Below, piece by piece: positions 21,816-33,464 of a stretch of 64,000 nt of DNA. The translations under genes and the position numbers were made by a program. Within the stretch, counting starts at the first letter, position 1; each line of letters opens with the position of its first letter. Origin of the DNA: Heliopora coerulea (taxonomy: Eukaryota > Cnidaria > Anthozoa > Scleralcyonacea > Helioporidae); assembly GCA_030142905.1 (NCBI GenBank), contig JASJOG010000428.1, positions 62,001 through 126,000 on the forward strand, read 5' to 3'. Under the pieces are notes generated by a model, which was given only the letters and a program-made list of their open reading frames with translations, did not search any database and was not told the origin of the DNA.

Positions 21816-24560
21816 ATGCTATTTGCTACAAACTACTAGCATGTTCCATGTCCAATTGTTACTCTGAAGCTAAGGTAATGATGCTGATTATGAAGTGCAT
21901 CCCATGCAGTCACTGTGTGAAAATTTCTACGTGCACACAGTGCACTTAAGTGACAAAAGTTACATGCACATCTCAAATTCTACATGCATTCATGCACATG
22001 TGCATGCGGTATTTCGAGCCTTGTATAGACATTAGTCTAATCGGAAGAACACTTCCCATACTTAGTAGATGCCGCAGCATGAAACAAAAACTCCATACTT
22101 GCATGTTTGGATCAATGTCATCTAAAGCTAATCCATGTACAGGAGATTTTGTCATCTTTAAAATCTATAATGAAGTAATTAAATGACGTATTAGTTAAAG
22201 AATTTAAACAGACCATTGTAATTAATATACCAATCCATACTGTGTATGCACCACAAAAATTGATTTTTACTGTGCAATGTTCAAACCTTAGAACATAATA
22301 AACTCTCAGGGGAGAAAGAAAATGACAAAATTATATGTTTTATACATTAATTAGTTATTTTCACACTTCTATCTTTGACTTGAGAAACTTTCATCCCTTT
22401 ACATTGAATGTACTGTACTGTACTATTGTCATTGACATGATATCAGTGACAATAGTACATGGAATTTTTCTCACTGAAGACCTTTTTTCCTTTTTCTTCC
22501 ACCTTCCATCAGGATTCCCTTCAAGTTGGTCTTTTGGATGATTTATCACATACCGATATTGAAATAAAAAGCAATGGAGAAAAATAATATTTTACTGCTC
22601 AGGAATTTTTCTTGTAATGTTACATTTACACAGTAACAACACACAGTTACTGTGATTGTTTTATTATTAAGCACAGAAAGGTTTGTTTACTGTAAACTAA
22701 GGGTAGACATATCAATAGCGACATGATCAGCATTAATTATAAAATAACACACATTAAACACATACTCTGATTGGATGAGCCCCATTTCCTCTCAGGGTAC
22801 AAATGCATGCTGATATTATTTTCATTTTGTATGGGACATGGATGATGTCACAACAATTCAAAAAAACCATGGTTATTTTATGAAATAGATAGAAAATATC
22901 TTTTGACAGAAACATTCACGAAGCCATTTCAACTAGAAAAACACCTGAAAATACTCAGCTATGCCTCATGTTTCCACCAAGCATTTTTCCAGTTGAAATA
23001 CAATAACATCATTCATGATATCACATCATAGCACAGAGACACTCACATAATTTCCTGTTTGTTAATCACAACATTAAATGCAGTGTATATCACATGCTTG
23101 ACAGGACAAGAAGGAATAGCACCAACTGTTCTTTACTATGTTACCTTTTATCCGCATGGACCTCAATGAAAATGTGGACTTACAAGAAGATTTCTCTTTC
23201 AAAACAATTTTTTGTCACCCCTAAATCTGTGCCATCCTGCCACTACATAAGATGTAGCAAAGAACATTTCCAAATTTTCACAATAGCATCACCACTTCAG
23301 ACAGTATTTTTAAAGAAAAATGTTTATAAACCATCTAATCAGAAATTCAATAAGTGTAGTTTGCTTCATGGTGGTAAAAACTGAAGTACTTTATTTACTG
23401 TGTAAGCATCTTCACCCTTTTAAACTTCTTACTTTGACCTGTGTGCAATTCAGGGATCCAGGGATATGCCATTCTGGTAAAACTCATCATGTCAGTGAAT
23501 GTAAATGAAATGCATCCTGGTAGTCAGGGCCAGCTTGCTTAAATATTAAGCAAAATTATCATCAAGGCAGAGTGGGATGTCAGTCAACTCAGCCCAGTCG
23601 AGTGAGGGCTAATATTTGACTAATTTAAAAATAGTCACTAAATCTTTGAACTATTGTATCACATCAATCTTTCACAAAAAAACCTATGCAAGTCTCTTCC
23701 TGAATTATTTAAGTTTCACTCCTGTAAATTACAAGATGGTCTAGTTAAAACGTTACTTGATAGGCTACACAAAATAAAAAACAACTCATGAACTGGCTTC
23801 CAACAAGACTTCAAATAACTTATTTTCCTCTAAAACGCAATCTGTTTCCTTCTCATGTAATTGATGAAGTTATTCGTGAATACAAGCTCAATGTCCAAGT
23901 CCATCACTTTAATTGAAATGATTATTCACATGAATGTAAATGAATGGCATTAGCGCTTTTACGATCCTATGGTAAAAATAAGTGCTATATGACTCATCAA
24001 TTAGCCGTCAAAACGTCAATAGTGCATTGAAATCCATTTCAATGACGGCATTTGAATAGCCACAATACTGGGCCGAGTTGACCAGACATCCTTTCAAAAA
24101 TATTCTTTAATTGGCAACATTTACGTGTACTCTGTAACGATTAGCTGCCGATGACTGGCCTCCCTTACAAGGAAAACTGACTAACACAATCAGATACAGC
24201 AAATTATCTTGCGTTAATTTCAGTAAAATTCAAAATGGCTGTGAAAGTAGGGGTGAGTTGTAGTGCACAGTATCAAAATGAATGTCAGCACGTAGAAGCA
24301 ACATGTTTTCAGTTGCCATTCTTAAGCACTAAAACAAACACTGGTGTTATATGTTTTATGCAAAAACATACCTGTTTTCATCATTGATATTATTTGCTGC
24401 AACAAAACCAAAAAACGTGGCGAAAAATGGTTTATATCAAGTGCCTAAAAGAGTAGAATTGTTAAGTACCGCTTTTAGAGTTTCGAACTAACCGCCATTT
24501 TCTAACGACTCAGATTTATGCTCATATATTTGATGCAAACAACCGCGCTGTACTGCAGGC
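21816..24560. other. No gene recognised
   Basis: I found no supported coding gene or mobile element. Several ORFs of 60-96 codons have no motif and biased composition. Confidence 0.4.
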
Positions 24561-24635
24561 TCTCGTTGTAGGTTTGTTGTCCCCGGACATGATTTGTGGC
24601 TGTATTGCAAAACAATGTCCTGAGAACCGATTGTT

Positions 24636-24923
24636 GATGAGCCAAAACCGGGTCGGAGTGATTTTAATGAAAGCACTGTACGGCACGGACTCTCAGACCT
24701 TCATCGCGCTGCCCTGGGTAGCTTAGAAAAAGTGCGGACATTACTTTTAAATGGGACAGATGTAACCGTCCGAAATAATTACGGCGAAACTGCTCTACAT
24801 CATGCTTGTCAATCTGGTAACTGGGGTGGAATTTTCCAACTCCTTTCGTTTGGAGCAAGTCTTTTATGACGTTGATAACACTGGAAGGATGTGTGTGCAC
24901 CATGCAGCAAGGAACGGTTGCCT
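24636..24923 (+). pseudogene. Ankyrin-repeat exon with a one-base insertion
   Basis: The plus-strand frame reads LSDLHRAALGSLEKVRTLLL, then NNYGETALHHACQSGNW and IFQLLSFGAS, classic ankyrin repeats (TALHHA helix pairs). At about 24865 an extra T shifts the frame. The next frame continues DVDNTGRMCVHHAARNGC, another repeat. The exon ends at a consensus donor (CCT|GTAAG, 24924). The 5' boundary is not defined; there is no in-frame ATG, so upstream exons are expected. The one-base shift could be a real lesion or a sequencing error. Ankyrin repeats mediate protein-protein contacts; the specific protein is not recognised. Confidence 0.6.
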
Positions 24924-25119
24924 GTAAGATCTCACAGTTTTTATTGTGTCATTTGCCCGTCTACTTTTACTTACTTCCTGCTAGTAAGATTAGTGTTAAT
25001 TTTTTTCTTTCCAAAAGGTAATATCGTTCAATACAAAAATGAAATATTGTCCACATCTTTGTTAGAGTAGCCCTGAGGTAGAACGAGAGACTGTTGTTGA
25101 CGACTGACATGTCATAAAG

Positions 25120-25439
25120 CAGCGGTCCTCAACCACCGGGCCGCGGCCCGGTACCGGTCCGTGGGTCATTTGGTACCGGGCCGCACAGAAAGAATAAATA
25201 ACTTACGTTATTTATTCTTTATTAACGTTATTTACGTTACAAAGACACTGCTAATAAAGTTGCATATGGAGTACACAGTGAATTCACGTTTATTATTATA
25301 TTTACAATATACCACAGTTTTTATGCCGTCGTATCATTTTATTTTGTTGTATTTATCTGCCACACCTTAAAGGCTGGTCCGTGAAAATATTGTCTAATAT
25401 TAAACCAGCCCGTGGTGCAAAAAAGGTTGGGGACCGCTG
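25120..25439. mobile_element. hAT-type MITE (320 bp) with perfect 8-bp target duplication
   Basis: The termini are CAGCGGTCCTCAACCACC and GGTTGGGGACCGCTG. TCATAAAG flanks both sides exactly (25112-25119 and 25440-25447). The CAGCGGTCC terminal word is widespread among animal hAT elements. No transposase is encoded. It lies in an intron of the ankyrin locus. Confidence 0.92.
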
Positions 25440-25447
25440 TCATAAAG

Positions 25448-26950
25448 CAAAAATCATGGTCAGGCATTACGTACTTGCACTATGCAAGTGTCCTATCACT
25501 TGTCTCATAACTTTTCTTGTAATTTTATTGTGAGACAAGTTGCAGCAGAAATTACATCATGAAACACAGTCAGCAATCACCAAATCTCACAACATTGTGC
25601 AATTGTTGCACAAAGTTGAACCAAGTTCCACTTTTTGCAATGCTTGTAGCAATCCTACAACAAAATTTTGAGATGTTTTACAGTGTAAAATTTTTCATGC
25701 AACTTGTCTTGCAATGGTAGTCATGATCAGTTAATGACTCAATTACTCAATTAATAACTCAAGTTGCACTAAATATTTCCCAGCTTAACACCTCTTTATG
25801 CTACAACTGCAACATGATGGATTCAGCTGTAGTGACACCTTCTGCGAGACAACTTGCATAGTATAATAGCCCCTTTAGTGAAAAGTTTATCAAATGATGG
25901 CCTTTTTACTGAACTGGGAAAACAACTATAGGCAGTGTGTCCATAATTAGCAATGCTTTCACTATATGATAAAAATCAACAAATAAGTTTACTTAATAAC
26001 TTTTATTGCTTCCTAACAATTACCAGTGAGATGTACATGTCACCTGACATTGTACATAATTCATATGGCCTTCTTTAAGGTTAATTTCCAATTTTATATG
26101 AAGGGTATTTCCATGTTTATATGAAGGGTACTAAGATTGTCTAATCTCATTAGTATACATACAAATGTACTGCATATCTGTACATAAATGTGTTCTAATT
26201 GGCATATTGAAAATATTGTTATTAAATGGTAATATAAAGGGAGAAAAAAGTGTTTTCCTGCAGTCAGAAGTGCTTATGTCCTCATAATATCATGATTCTG
26301 TCACATAAATAACAAACTAATGTAAGGTAACCTTTTCTATTTTTCAGCTAACACCAGGTGATTTTATTCAAACCAGCCAAATGGACAAAAATTTATGAAA
26401 AGCTTTTATGATGCCTGAGGACACATTTTGTATTTTGTTCTGGCTACTGTAGTTTAAGACAGTTACATTCAATAGAGGATGGAATCTGTTAGTCTATCAT
26501 TTTGACAGTAATAGGTAAAGAACTTGTAAAACATTTTTTCTTTTCAGACTTACTGTGCAATATCTTGAGTTTCTTGGCATCAATTTGTTGCAGTGAGATA
26601 AAAAGTAAGACATAATTGCAGCATATGATAAAGTCATTGTTTATTATGTAGTAATGAGATAAAAAACTAATTCTGCACATTTATTTTTTTTTTGACCAGT
26701 GTTTTTTTTGGCTTGATGACATGGGAATAGGGTGAAGTTTGTAAACTGATTTTGTTTCAGCTGAATCTTTACATGATTTGCCATCAATTGTTTAATGCAC
26801 AATGTAAATTTAGGGGTGACAATTTTGCATATGAGTTGCTTTGCAGTCTTATAAGCCCCTTTTATCCTATTTACTCCTTTCTTTCCTTCTTTCACTTTTC
26901 CTTGGCCTTATAGAAGAGGTCCAAACCATGAAATAAAAATAGAGTACTGC
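25448..26950. other. Intronic or intergenic DNA, no gene recognised
   Basis: If the ankyrin exons form one gene, this is intron. At least one linking ankyrin exon is expected somewhere between 24.92 and 27.91 kb but was not found. Confidence 0.35.
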
Positions 26951-26959
26951 ATAGGCACT

Positions 26960-27600
26960 GTTGGAATCAAAGTGAAATAATCAGAAAGGTCTGAGTAATG
27001 CCAAAATGTCAAGAGTAGTTATCTAGTGTTTTGAGCAAAGGCCCTTCATCAGAGAGAAAACATGGGAGGATCGAAAAACATGGAATATATATATATATAT
27101 GAAAATGGTCATGTGACAACAAATGGCCAGTCAGAATGGAAAAACAAAAACAAAATCAAATGTAAATGAGATAGTGGCTTGTCACTTGCCTACAATATCA
27201 CCAATCAGCAAACCAGGTGGGTGTGTCAAAAACAATAAACAAAATAACAGAAAGGGGAAGATGTTATCTTATAGATTTGCTGAACATCTTCACTCTGTAA
27301 GGAATGGAGACATCAACAAACCTGTTGCCCAACATTTTAATAGTGCCAATCATTCTCTTTCGGACATGAAAGTTTGTGCCATCCCCCAAATTTCTGGCAG
27401 TAATAATAGTTGCAAAAGACAGGAAAAGAGACTCATCTTTAAAATTGGAACCATTCCCTCTCACTGACTCAACGAACATTCCGATTATTTCACTTGTAGA
27501 AGAGGGTCTCTTTAATATGTACCTGAACACAATGCCTATGGCTGAATGTCATGCTGTGACCATTTTAAGTGGAGATTGTGTCTCCACCTGTAATCTCTTT
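26960..27600 (+). mobile_element. PLE fragment with GIY-YIG C-terminus
   Basis: The fragment starts with a region whose minus strand carries CTGATGA with a downstream GC stem (27045-27030), similar to PLE terminal motifs. It then encodes the nuclease tail described at 27243. It has no terminal repeats of its own and is a decayed piece inside a putative ankyrin intron. Confidence 0.55.
27243..27470 (+). pseudogene. PLE GIY-YIG nuclease, C-terminal half
   Basis: The frame reads RFAEHLHSVRNGDINKPVAQ, then HFNSANHSLSDMKVCAIPQI, then RQEKRLIFKIGTI. This corresponds to the part of a PLE GIY-YIG domain after the catalytic Arg, ending in the usual EKRLIFKIGT helix. The GIY and YIG residues themselves are missing. 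A stop follows GTIPSH, where LNE should continue. Confidence 0.7.
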
Positions 27601-27905
27601 TACTGATCAATCTCTTACTGTTTTACTAAGCAATAGAATAATCTTTCTGACAGTTTACAGATACACAAAGTTAATATTTTCTTTGCTGGCTATCCATTTT
27701 ACTGATCAATCTGTGGGAAAGAGGAGATGCTATCTTTTTTGCATAAATAAAATTTAATTTGAATCAAACAGTCCAACTGTGCATAGCTTGCTGAGGGTAA
27801 CATTCACTTGGTCATGTTTTTAAAATGTTTTTTTCAGTGTTCCCTTGCCAAACCATTTAGGCAGCTTGTGATTGTTACTAACTGATTTTAATTTTTTACA
27901 TAAAG

Positions 27906-27972
27906 GATAGCCTTGCACATAGCAGTAGAACATAGTCATAGAGAACTTGTTAAATATTTGATAGATCAGAAG
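27906..27972 (+). pseudogene. Ankyrin-repeat exon 2 (67 bp)
   Basis: The acceptor CATAAAG and donor AAG|GTAAAA bound an exon reading ALHIAVEHSHRELVKYLIDQ, a textbook ankyrin helix pair. Its phase (one leading base) completes the two-base overhang of the exon ending at 24923. It is intact itself but belongs to a locus with a frameshift upstream. Confidence 0.6.
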
Positions 27973-27992
27973 GTAAAAAATAAATAAATAGC

Positions 27993-27995
<3 letters not shown>

Positions 27996-28034
<39 letters not shown>
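27996..28034. repeat. (TA)n microsatellite
   Basis: An uninterrupted TA run between two ankyrin exons, very close to the acceptor at 28041. Confidence 0.9.
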
Positions 28035-28036
<2 letters not shown>

Positions 28037-28041
28037 AACAG

Positions 28042-28112
28042 AGTACCGGCGTAAGAGCGAGGGATAGTAAACTTCAAACACCAATGCATGATGCTGTGCT
28101 TCAAAACAACAG
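28042..28112 (+). pseudogene. Ankyrin-repeat exon 3 (71 bp)
   Basis: Acceptor TTTTAACAG and donor CAACAG|GTAACT. In phase with exon 2 it reads STGVRARDSKLQTPMHDAVL QNN, i.e. a repeat with TPMHDAV in place of the usual TPLHxA. It is 71 bp long and leaves a two-base overhang, matched by exon 4. The small intron of 69 bp is almost wholly the TA repeat. Confidence 0.6.
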
Positions 28113-28194
28113 GTAACTGCTCAAGCCATGGCATGTATGTTAGTCAATATTAAGTGAGCTCGCTTATGATGTGACTTATTTTTATTTAATCCAT

Positions 28195-28335
28195 TCACTC
28201 ATTTATTCATTTACTTAATCACTTATTTATTTATTTGTTTATTTATTTATTTATTATCCTATTTGCCTGTCTGTCTGTTTATCTGTTTATTTTCCTATTT
28301 ATTTTCTTATTTATTTATTTATTTATTTATGTCAA
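28195..28335. repeat. Imperfect (TTTA)n tract
   Basis: TTTA/TTCA tetranucleotides, directly read. Confidence 0.8.
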
Positions 28336-28652
28336 TTGTGTCTATAGTTAGGAAACAGAAAAAATGCTAGAACAGATTTCACACTAAATTTCTGTTGCAC
28401 TGACCTTTACAAGCTTTATTGGTTTAAGAAATAGAATAATATGCTGCATTGTATTTTATCCAATTAAATTAAAGCAATTTGCTGGCTTCTTGCATATTGT
28501 TTTGTTGCTACTGAGAAATAATGATTGGTTAAATTTGAACATTTGTAAATTACACATTATTGAATAAAATAAATCTTCCATTACTGGGTAGAACCAGTTC
28601 TATGGAATAGTCAAATAATAAATACAGTGTATCTTATTTGGTAGCTTTCATA

Positions 28653-28656
28653 GTGG

Positions 28657-28697
<41 letters not shown>
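28653..28697. repeat. (TA)n microsatellite
   Basis: A TA run, directly read, at the edge of a PLE fragment. Confidence 0.9.
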
Positions 28698-28698
<1 letters not shown>

Positions 28699-28863
28699 TG
28701 TATATATAAATTAATCAAGAAGACCATAAATTTAATGTTTCAACTCACATCTCTTGTTCACTGTAAAACTTCTACATACCAGTATTACACCTTCCTTTTA
28801 TATCTACCATAGCATATAATTAACATAATAAATTCCAAAGTTCAATAAGTAAAATAATTCCCA

Positions 28864-29163
28864 TTAAAATAATGCCACATTAAGTCCCTTAGGAGGCATA
28901 GTCCCTAATGCACAAATCCAAAAATCCTCACTTTTAGTTGGGTCAGATGGGTCAGTCTTTTCTATCAATGTAATTTCAACATCTTTTTCTAAACCCTGAT
29001 GGTTTTCTTCCATAAAGTGGTCGTGCAAATGCTTCTGTGGCACCTCAGCTCCCCTACAAGTCCTACAGTAACAAGCTTTATAATTGTTCCACCAATAATG
29101 AAACTTGTCAGTAGTCTGACCCACATATTGTATATACACTATATATACACCAACATGTTGTAT
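28864..29163 (-). pseudogene. PLE GIY-YIG nuclease fragment
   Basis: On the minus strand the frame reads YIQYVGQTTDKFHYWWNNYK, then HLHDHFMEENHQGLEKDVEI, TLIEKTDPSDPTKSEDFWI and LGTMPPKGLNVALF. YVGQT is the YIG motif. The WNNYK segment normally has the catalytic Arg (RWNNYK), replaced here by Trp. The DPSDPTK...FWI...LNV ending is typical of one PLE subgroup. The ORF upstream of the YIG (29163-29235) is TA-repeat-derived and not part of the domain. Confidence 0.75.
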
Positions 29164-29380
29164 GTATATCTGACCCACAGATATTATATTTATATACAGA
29201 TATCGCTCTATGGCCTCTTGGTTCATATTGAGCACTCTACAGGATGAGTCATGCCGCTAGCGAATTTGTGCATGCTCACTAGTCTCTAGTTAGAGCACTT
29301 TGGCATGGCTTAGATGTACCACAAGTGTGGGACATTTGAGTTGCCTATATAATATAGGCTTCTCCATCTTGCTCATCAGC

Positions 29381-29426
29381 ACTACACTGATGAGGCCCAG
29401 TAGGCCAAAATGGTTCCATCTGTAGT
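29381..29426 (+). ncRNA. Hammerhead ribozyme, type I, near-complete core
   Basis: Every element of a type I hammerhead can be placed. Stem I is ACTACA (29381-29386) with TGTAGT (29421-29426), 6 bp. The conserved CTGATGA is at 29387-29393. Stem II is GGCC/GGCC (29394-29397 and 29403-29406) with loop CAGTA. The box at 29407-29410 is AAAA in place of GAAA. A minimal stem III TG/CA closes a GTTC loop, and the cleavage trinucleotide is ATC (29418-29420). A very short stem III is the hallmark of hammerheads in PLEs. The G-to-A change at the position equivalent to G12 should greatly reduce cleavage. It points away from the nuclease fragment at 28.9-29.2 kb. Confidence 0.8.
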
Positions 29427-29427
29427 T

Positions 29428-29545
29428 ATATATACATATATGTATATGTAAAATATATAATATAAATAATATAATATACTTACAATATATATAACATATA
29501 CTGTATTATATATATGATATATAATATACATATAGCTCATTTGTC
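29428..29545. repeat. Degenerate TA-rich tract
   Basis: Mixed TATA/CATA words, directly read. It follows the hammerhead motif, as TA tracts often follow PLE ends. Confidence 0.8.
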
Positions 29546-29566
29546 ACATTTTCCTTATCCTTTCAG

Positions 29567-29607
29567 GGCTTGCAAAAATTATTTGAAACTTGTGAAATAC
29601 CTGCCCC
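29567..29607 (+). pseudogene. Possible ankyrin exon 4
   Basis: A strong acceptor (TATCCTTTCAG) precedes ACKNYLKLVKYL, whose phase completes the AG overhang of exon 3. YLKLVKYL fits the second helix of an ankyrin repeat. The donor at C|GTATTA is weak. If it is not used, the frame stops at 29638. Confidence 0.4.
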
Positions 29608-30475
29608 GTATTATGTACCTGGCAGACTACACAATTTAGGTTTACTTTATCATCAGAATTGTATGCACTACAATTTTAATTCTTGTCTTCAGTTTGCTGA
29701 TTGCAAAAAGAAGAACTATAAGAAGGACAGTTGATTTGAGTGTTTGACAGTTGATTTGAGTGGGATGCTAGTGGTACAGTGGTACAGTATTAGTGGCCAG
29801 CAGAAAACATAAAACAAAGCAAAACAAAGCAAATCAAATCCATTATCTTATTCAATGGCTTTGTTTTGTGTTTTATGTTGGGCACTAATATTTGTCTTAA
29901 AATATAGTTATATTTAGCTTTATGTTGCTCTATTGATTGCTAAAATGCCACTAATTACTGGCCACTGTAAATATCTTTTGTTACAATTTGTTGTCCTTAA
30001 TGAATGTACTTACATTTTTTTTCTTTTGTTGATTATGTTTTGATAAACAAATGGCAACATAATGTCAAATGTTTGAAAGGGACTTTTAACTCTTATGGTG
30101 AACTTTCACACAAAATGTCAGTACCTCATGTTCTTGTCTTTTGGCAGAGTACTATTGCATCCCAAATAGCCTACACCACACACCATTTTTCACATTACTT
30201 TTGGCATCATAATATACTTGTTAGAATACAAATCTGTCTAGTCATAGTGTTCCTCTGATAATGACTTTCTCACCAGATGAAGTCATCTGATGTGTTAACA
30301 CCTGTACTGCACAGATCAAACTAAAGTGGAACTTACTTGTTTATACATGTATGGTGAACAATTCAATGGAAAAAGATATTTGAAAAGGTTCATTGGCAGC
30401 TACATATGAGAGATTGAAAACATTCATCTTACATGTTGATCTTTGATCTGTGAAAAACAGAGGAGCATAACTGAT

Positions 30476-30661
30476 TTATGCTTTTGCATGGAGAGCATCT
30501 TTGAAAGGTCTGGCCACAATTTCTTTAAAGTTTATCACATCATCTATGTATCTGGGAGTGTCCTTTAATAGATCATTGATGCTGGGATTGTCACCAGTGA
30601 AAATGGGCCCAGAATTCAATTTGTTGTCATAATATCTCTGTATAAAATATGGAGTGGACAT
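30476..30661 (-). other. Unassigned ORF of 61 codons
   Basis: An intact frame ending LLKDTPRYIDDVINFKEIVA with Arg-Pro-Phe-Lys-Asp following. The composition is protein-like but no family is recognised and there is no neighbouring exon. It may be a relic of a mobile element. Confidence 0.2.
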
Positions 30662-30802
30662 GTCCTTTCATTCTATATCAATCAAGTGTGATTCTGAAAT
30701 AGAATTGAAACACTCCACATCCTCTTTTGGGTAGCGTTAAGTTGTCGCGAGAATATCTCGTGCACTTTTACGTTGGATAAAAACTCGCCTCCAATCTCTG
30801 TG

Positions 30803-30873
30803 GACTCGTTAGCTCAGCAGGTAGAGCGGCGGACCGGTATCAAGAGGGTGTGAGTTCAAATCCTGCTCGAGTC
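30803..30873 (+). repeat. tRNA-like sequence (SINE head or tRNA pseudogene)
   Basis: The 6-bp acceptor stem is GACTCG/CGAGTC. The D arm contains TTAGCTCAGCAGGTAGAGC (good A box) and GAGTTCAAATCC gives a B-box-like T arm. The anticodon stem is poor and no CCA is needed in eukaryotes. A SINE-like tail may follow. A functional tRNA is unlikely. Confidence 0.55.
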
Positions 30874-31574
30874 AACTTTTTTCAGTTGATATCGGCAGTG
30901 TCAGGTTACCACAAAAAGTTTCTCTTCATGTATATCTGTGAGGATGATTCTGAAATAGCATCTATTACAGTATACAGTGTTTGTATTATCTTTGTCAATT
31001 AATGTTGTTTATTGGTATTGTCATGTTGTGTAATGAAACAGTTTCTGTACTTAATTTTTCGTAATTCCGTCTCGTTTTATTTTCTTCTTTCTAGCATCCA
31101 ACTTCTGGAGTTCAAGTACGCGTTAGACCTGACTAAATCTTTATCTGGGCAAAGAGGAAGGCTTCGTTCCTTGGAGTGCTGCATATGACAGTATCGAAGG
31201 TTTAACCAAAATTCTACCAAGAACCCGAATAATTTACATGGGACTGATGGTGAGTTTATCCTCTTTTACCCTACTGAAAAAGTTAACTGAAATTTAATAT
31301 TAGTAAATTCAATTTAATCTTATTGTAGTTTCAATTTTAGGGTGTATAAAGTATTTTACAGATACTTGGTTAATTGCAACGTGTGTCCTGAACCTTCAGG
31401 CTGACAAAGGTTCTTAAAAACTGAACTTTTATTTTCTTAAATTTGAAGGAATAGTGGTCTAAGAAAATAAGGCCCAACTTGGACAGACTTGGCTTAGAAA
31501 ACAACGGAACTCATTTAGAAAGGTAACAGTTCTGAAACTTGGTAATTATGTTTTTAGTACGCACGCTCTCAAGC

Positions 31575-31715
31575 TGTTCTCTCAGAAAAACTTTCTGAGT
31601 CCCTGACGGGAATCGAACCCGTAACCTTCTGATCGCCGGTGAGATGCTCTAACCATTGAGCTACAAAGACTCAGATGGTGAGCGAAGGTTAAATTTGTGT
31701 ACTGGTTCGTTTAGA
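31575..31715 (-). repeat. tRNA-derived SINE, copy 2
   Basis: Read on the minus strand, CTGAGTCTTTGTAGCTCAAT begins the same unit as copy 1 at 405. It has the A-box TAGCTCAATGGTTAGAGC and the T arm GGGTTCGATTCCC. The lengthened acceptor CTGAGTCTTTG/CAGGGACTCAG pairs fully. It lies within an intron of the aminopeptidase pseudogene. Confidence 0.75.
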
Positions 31716-31784
31716 TGGTAGACATATGTACTGCCAGTCTGCTAGTCTCGATATGTCGTCTATTAATTGATTAACATAAAAATA

Positions 31785-31925
31785 GATAGGTGGGTAGGTG
31801 GGTAAGTAGGTAGATAGGTAGGTGGGTGGGTAGATGTGTAGGTAGATGAGTGAACTTTGTAAATACAGTAGGTAGGTGGATTGGTAGTTGTGTAAATAGG
31901 TAGATGGGTGAGTTGGTGGTTAGGC
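31785..31925. repeat. Imperfect GGTA/GGTG tetranucleotide tract
   Basis: TAGGTAGGTGGGT-type units, directly read. ORFs predicted across it are low-complexity artefacts. Confidence 0.85.
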
Positions 31926-32549
31926 AGATAAGTTCGAATGGTTTGAACTTCACACCTATATCTTTTATATACGTGTGTATATGTGTGTGTTCTGTATCTA
32001 TTTTTGCAAACCTAAGTAATTCCAGGAATAAAATGGTATTGTATTAATTCAGTCGCGTGCTCCGCCAAGAACGAAACCTGCATGAAAAAGACCAAGGATT
32101 ATTTTGATCCATGGATCAAAAACGATATAAAATCGTAAGTGAAACGTGTTTTTGCAAGCGTTGTCCCTCTAAATTAACATGTCCAGTACATTAGCCCTGC
32201 TACTTGTGCGTGACGAAAGTTATTCATTAGAGAGGTGGCCTAAACGTTAAGTGACGTCATCCCCGTCGAGAACAATGGGAAGCTGACATGACAGTCTTAC
32301 CATTACATATGTTGTAACATGAACAGCAATTCCTTCTGCGTTATTTTACAATTATAAATACTGGTAATTATCCAAGATGGCATGAAAGTCTTGTCATTTA
32401 CTGTCGATACCAAAAAGAAACTCTTACTTCTTAACACTTCCATTATTCAAAGGTTAACGCCTTTGTTATCCACGAAAACATGAGAATCCTACCATTGACT
32501 GATGTGTCAAAGAGCGGACGCTTTCTCCACTGCAGTCACCGACAGCTTA

Positions 32550-32665
32550 GGGGTGCTGGTGGTACAGTGGTAGTGCACGTGTCTCTCACCACTGTGACTT
32601 GAATTCGATTTTGGCTCCATGCAGTTATCTGATTAAAATTACCTTGGTCACATGTGAGAAGAGCG
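32550..32665 (+). repeat. tRNA-like SINE head (single copy)
   Basis: GGTGCTGGTGGTACAGTGGT then AGTGCACGTGTCTCTCACC: an A-box-like TGGTACAGTGG followed by a possible B-box-like GACTTGAATTCGAT. The first part is the same sequence amplified in tandem at 33465-34040. Confidence 0.5.
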
Positions 32666-33464
32666 TTGTTCAGTTTGTACCGGGTACTTCAGTTTCCTCC
32701 TGTAGTAACACTGGACCCGTGAGGGGTGGCCCTTACTGAACCTTTAGGGAGAATAGTTAAGGTAGCTGATAGGATGGGTTATCCAATATAAATAAATGCA
32801 CTTTAGTGAATGAGTATGATGTATTGCATTCACTAAAAATTTGCTTTTATTTTCTTTTGCTCCATAAGACCTGTCCTTGCAGATCTCACATCACCTGTTT
32901 ATTTCTTTGGTATGTCTCAATATGGTGAAAAAGAATGGGATATAGCTTTCAAAAGACTTCAAAGAACCAATGTAGCTTCCGGAAATACTAAGATTATGTA
33001 CGGCTTAGCAGGAACTCTTGGACCGTGGCTTATTAGCAGGTATATAGTAAATTCTAAACAGTAAATATTTCAAAAGTTTTATAACCAGTCCTTAATGGAA
33101 GTTCCAGAGCTATAAACTTAACAACCAAACGTACATATCACACGATGTACTAACAACATTACGTAGGGTTAATTAAATTTTGTTACTCGTCCCTAGGTCC
33201 TTGCAATGCACTATCAACGTAAGCAAGATCTAAACTCAAGACACAGCCACCGTGGTCTCCTATCTGGTTACTTAAAATCTAATAGAGCGTCAGTTTGCAT
33301 GGAACTTTCTAAAGGAAATGTGGCCGACCATTTCAAAGAGGTAAGCTTTCGGTGAATGCTGATCAATTCAGTGTTGTACTTTTTATCCTCGTCTGTAACT
33401 GTTCCCAGTTATTAGTTAAATCTCTAAAAAGAAAAAAGTTTACTAAAACGAACTATGCACCCAC

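Noticed and set aside
24664..24903. 79-codon minus-strand ORF
   Set aside because: It is antisense to a readable ankyrin exon on the plus strand.
31771..31953. 60-codon minus-strand ORF rich in Leu-Pro-Thr
   Set aside because: It reads through a GGTA/GGTG tetranucleotide tract.
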